Part shown: one piece after another, positions 63,393 to 64,000 of the stretch | How positions within the stretch are numbered: position 1 is the stretch's first letter | Layout: each line of letters begins with the position of its first letter | Assembly: GCA_037447605.1 (NCBI GenBank) | Contig: CM074805.1 | Span: 4,304,936-4,368,935 of the forward strand | DNA length: 64,000 nt | DNA from: Zygnema circumcarinatum | Taxonomy: Eukaryota; Streptophyta; Zygnematophyceae; Zygnematales; Zygnemataceae | Reading direction: 5' to 3' | Program-made: the position numbers and the translations under genes | Notes under the pieces: model-generated | Databases searched by the model: none | Told to the model about the DNA's origin: nothing | The model's input: only the letters and a program-made list of their open reading frames with translations

Positions 63393-64000
63393 CTTCTGCC
63401 CGAGGGTCCACTTGTACTATGGGCTGCGACCTTTCCATGTACACGCAGTTACGGTTATGTAGCACGGACTTAGATCGGCGAGAGGACGGGCGGCGAATTG
63501 CACACTCGGTATCATTGAGGCCTCTACAATTCTTCACTTCAACTGATTAACATTTTTTATGCGGCCTCTGTGTGGGTGAGGTGTGCCCTTACCCGTCTCT
63601 GTGTAGGCTTGTACATTCTATACGTGTGCTTACAGGACACCAGAAATAAGGAGTTGCGGTCTGTAGATTCTGAGGAGTGAATAAAATGGACCATTGTTGT
63701 AAATTACTTCATTCCAACCGTGTTGTCACTGAATGCCAAAAAATGGCAATGCGTGTTCAATCCAATTTTTTAGGTACGTTTTGCCCCGTTTCAGTTTGAT
63801 TAGTTCAGCCTGCAACACGTATGTGCGCAAGCTTCTTCATTAACCAGTTGAAAAATCAAACAGTTGGATTTTAGGATTTGTAGGGTCTCAGTCATTGTAG
63901 GGTTTTGGTTTTATCGTAGGCTTTGTAGGAAGTCCAGGGGGAACCCACATTTACGTCTAACTTCTTTACAAGTTGGACCCAGACAACAAGTTGGATTATT
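63393..64000. other. VPS15 3' flank
   Basis: Presumed trailer; an AATAAA-like signal (GAATAAAATGG) occurs near 63680, about 290 bp past the stop, and could direct polyadenylation. Nothing else recognised to the window end. Confidence 0.45.

Overview
The window is nuclear DNA of a green plant, most likely a streptophyte (charophyte alga or bryophyte-grade plant). The basis is family content: a plastid-targeted Psb27, an EF-hand alternative NAD(P)H dehydrogenase (NDB), CCD1, sucrose-phosphatase, the KH protein RIK, a plant-type villin with headpiece, ELP3 and VPS15. Most genes are split by introns of about 85 to 700 bp. Nearly all introns are GT-AG and most of the gene models below join in frame by hand. 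Base composition is mid-range and microsatellites are very abundant. I cannot name the species.

Layout, left to right. <1-2876 (-): RIK-like double-KH protein, 3' end off the window. 4839-5405 (-): single-exon Psb27. 6725-11887 (-): NDB, 12 exons. 13454-17757 (+): CCD1, 13 exons including a 15-nt microexon. 18.8-24.7 kb (+): two tandem copies of a small secreted CHRD-domain gene; the second holds a 941-bp foldback element with an 8-bp target-site duplication. About 25.9-28.5 kb (-): sucrose-phosphatase, last exon unresolved. 29.67-30.76 kb: GA-rich satellite. 30930-33757 (+): fucosyltransferase-like type II membrane enzyme. 34306-36169 (-): secreted phage-type lysozyme-like protein with one and a half domains. 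37535-39345 (+): an unrecognised candidate gene. 40071-47393 (-): villin, 22 exons including an 11-nt microexon and one GC-AG intron. 48930-53075 (-): ELP3, 9 exons. 53558-63392 (+): VPS15, 14 exons including one of 3.35 kb, sharing a 482-bp divergent promoter with ELP3.

The genes do not form one pathway; this is an ordinary eukaryotic neighbourhood mixing chloroplast, mitochondrial, cytoskeletal, sugar, tRNA-modification and endomembrane functions. No phage, CRISPR or operon-like system is present.

The least expected signal is a repeated palindromic module: CCAAT-N9-CCACG followed about 10-17 nt later by its inverted partner (CGTGR-N9-ATTGG). It matches the spacing of the endoplasmic-reticulum stress element ERSE. 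It occurs upstream of CCD1 and sucrose-phosphatase, in a degenerate form upstream of RIK, in an intergenic stretch at 29.5 kb, and near the centre of the foldback element inside the CHRD intron. That raises the possibility that a palindromic transposable element distributes a CCAAT/bZIP promoter module.
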